Assembly: GCA_937862675.1 (NCBI GenBank)
Contig: CALMEC010000435.1
Coordinates: 1-5,209 of the forward strand
DNA from: an uncultured Actinomycetes bacterium
Lineage (GTDB): Bacteria > Actinomycetota > Thermoleophilia > Miltoncostaeales > Miltoncostaeaceae
Reading direction: 5' to 3'
Length of the DNA stretch: 5,209 bases
In this document: positions 4,578 through 5,209 of the stretch, one piece after another
How positions within the stretch are numbered: the first letter of the stretch is position 1
How the letters are laid out: every line of letters starts with the position of its first letter
Made by a program: the position numbers and the translations under genes
Notes under the pieces: generated by a model
Database searches by the model: none
Told to the model about the DNA's origin: nothing
The model's input: the letters and a program-made list of their open reading frames with translations, nothing else

Positions 4578-5126
4578 GTGGTCGACCGGGCGAAACAGGT
4601 CGACCGTGACCACTTCTACATGGGGCTGTCCCGGGCGGTCCGCGAGGGTGCGGACTGCCTCGGCAGCCACGTGGGCGCCGTGCTGGTCGTCGGGAACCGC
4701 GCCATCTCCACCGGATTCAACGGGACGCCGGAGGGATTCCCGAACTGTTCGGACGGCGGATGCGTGCGATGCCGCGACAGCGCCTGCTACCGCGACGGCC
4801 TCACCCACGAGGCGATCGACCCCGAGCATGTCCCGGGCCGCGGACTCGATCGCTGCATCTGTGTCCACGCGGAGCAGAACGCCATCATCACGGCGGCGCG
4901 ATTCGGCATCCGCGTCGACGGGGCGACGCTCTACACGACGCTGTCACCGTGCTTCGGCTGCTTGAAGGAGGCCGTCCAGGCGGGCATCGTGCGGGTGGTC
5001 TACGACGACGAGTATCAGACGCCCATGAGCGAACCGGTACGGCGTCAGTACGACGCTCTCGCGCGGCACCTCGCCGGCGGCGATCCGACGGCGTTCGAAC
5101 GGCTCGCCCCGGTGACGTCCGGCTGA
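4578..5126 (+). CDS. dCMP/ComEB-type zinc-dependent deaminase
   Basis: A 182-residue cytidine/deoxycytidylate deaminase-like enzyme. The zinc-binding catalytic motif is complete: His97-Ala-Glu99 (HAE, with Glu99 the proton shuttle) and Pro124-Cys125-x2-Cys128. The dCMP-deaminase substrate region is visible as VGAVLV (32-37) and STGFNGTPEGFPNC (44-57). The likely reaction is dCMP to dUMP, feeding thymidylate synthesis in the cytosol. Cys27 and Cys57 align with the second-zinc cysteines of phage T4 dCMP deaminase. The segment between residues 57 and 95 is cysteine-rich (57, 62, 65, 70, 93, 95) and may hold a structural zinc. The GTG at 4578 is chosen because it gives the usual short helix before the core; ATG 4620 (residue 15) is the alternative and would cut into that helix. 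The Shine-Dalgarno is weak, and coupling to pspAA, whose stop is 14 bp upstream, is likely. Substrate specificity (dCMP or another nucleotide) is inferred. Confidence 0.85.
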   Translation: MVDRAKQVDRDHFYMGLSRAVREGADCLGSHVGAVLVVGNRAISTGFNGTPEGFPNCSDGGCVRCRDSACYRDGLTHEAIDPEHVPGRGLDRCICVHAEQNAIITAARFGIRVDGATLYTTLSPCFGCLKEAVQAGIVRVVYDDEYQTPMSEPVRRQYDALARHLAGGDPTAFERLAPVTSG

Positions 5127-5146
5127 CGGGTCAGGGCCGTGTCGTC

Positions 5147-5209
5147 ATGCCGGCAGAGGGTCCGGTCGGCCCGACCGGATGGTTCGCTGCGCATCCGCCG
5201 ATTCCGCGG
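5147..5209 (+). CDS. Possible start of a further gene, cut by the window edge
   Basis: ATG 5147 opens a frame of 21 codons that stays open to the edge, starting MPAEGPVGPTGWFAAHPP. A weak AGGG lies about 10 nt upstream (5133-5136). The stretch is too short to identify, and it contains the palindrome at 5161-5179, which would be unusual early in a gene. Chance is a real possibility. Confidence 0.2.
   Translation, partial: MPAEGPVGPTGWFAAHPPIPR
5161..5179. terminator. Palindrome after the deaminase gene, candidate terminator
   Basis: TCCGGTCGG (5161-5169) and CCGACCGGA (5171-5179) are perfect 9-bp arms around one base; as RNA this gives a stem of about 7 bp with a 5-nt loop. It lies 34 bp after the deaminase stop and would close the psp transcript. 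No T tract follows, and a dyad operator for a downstream gene is the alternative. Confidence 0.45.

Noticed and set aside
4581..4606. Direct repeat GTCGACCG at the start of the deaminase gene
   Set aside because: It lies in coding sequence, encoding VDR twice, and only two 8-bp copies exist; no regulatory meaning can be supported.
3990..4868. Long minus-strand open frames opposite pspA, pspAA and the deaminase, and opposite the propeller gene
   Set aside because: They are Arg/Ser/Pro/Ala-rich, have no recognisable motif, and lie wholly opposite well-supported genes, as expected from high-GC codon bias.
5127..5209. C-terminus of a convergent minus-strand gene entering from the right edge
   Set aside because: Two minus frames are open from the edge to stops near 5135-5150, but they are too short and show no family signature.

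Overview
The window is a high-GC stretch (roughly 70% by eye) with every supported gene on the + strand. It suggests an actinobacterium, possibly a deep-branching class such as Thermoleophilia or Rubrobacteria. The signs are an RsiG-type anti-sigma relative, a PspA gene followed by the actinobacterial-type PspAA partner, GTG and TTG starts, TAnnnT-type -10 boxes (one apparently leaderless), and a long secreted PD40-type beta-propeller. The class-level placement is inference only.

Layout: a ThrH-like HAD phosphatase (28-630); an RsiG-like putative c-di-GMP-responsive anti-sigma factor (best start TTG 720, to 1259); an intergenic gap with a hairpin and a probable leaderless promoter; an exported seven-bladed beta-propeller with Ig-like and C-terminal beta domains (1359-3179); a 344-bp non-coding region rich in hairpins, with a pspA promoter and an inverted repeat at its right end; then pspA (3524-4288), pspAA (4285-4563) and a dCMP/ComEB-type zinc deaminase (4578-5126). 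The window ends with a near-perfect palindrome and, less certainly, the start of another gene.

How the genes may work together: pspA and pspAA overlap by ATGA and clearly form a translationally coupled envelope-stress pair. The deaminase follows after 14 bp and is probably cotranscribed, which makes an unusual pairing of membrane maintenance and pyrimidine nucleotide metabolism. The first three genes have gaps of about 90-100 bp with their own candidate signals and look like separate units. I see no clearly new multi-gene system. The points most worth checking are the degenerate c-di-GMP motif in the RsiG-like protein, the inverted repeat at the pspA start site, the cysteine-rich insertion of the deaminase, and the structured region upstream of pspA. 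No rRNA, tRNA, CRISPR array, insertion sequence or phage gene was seen.
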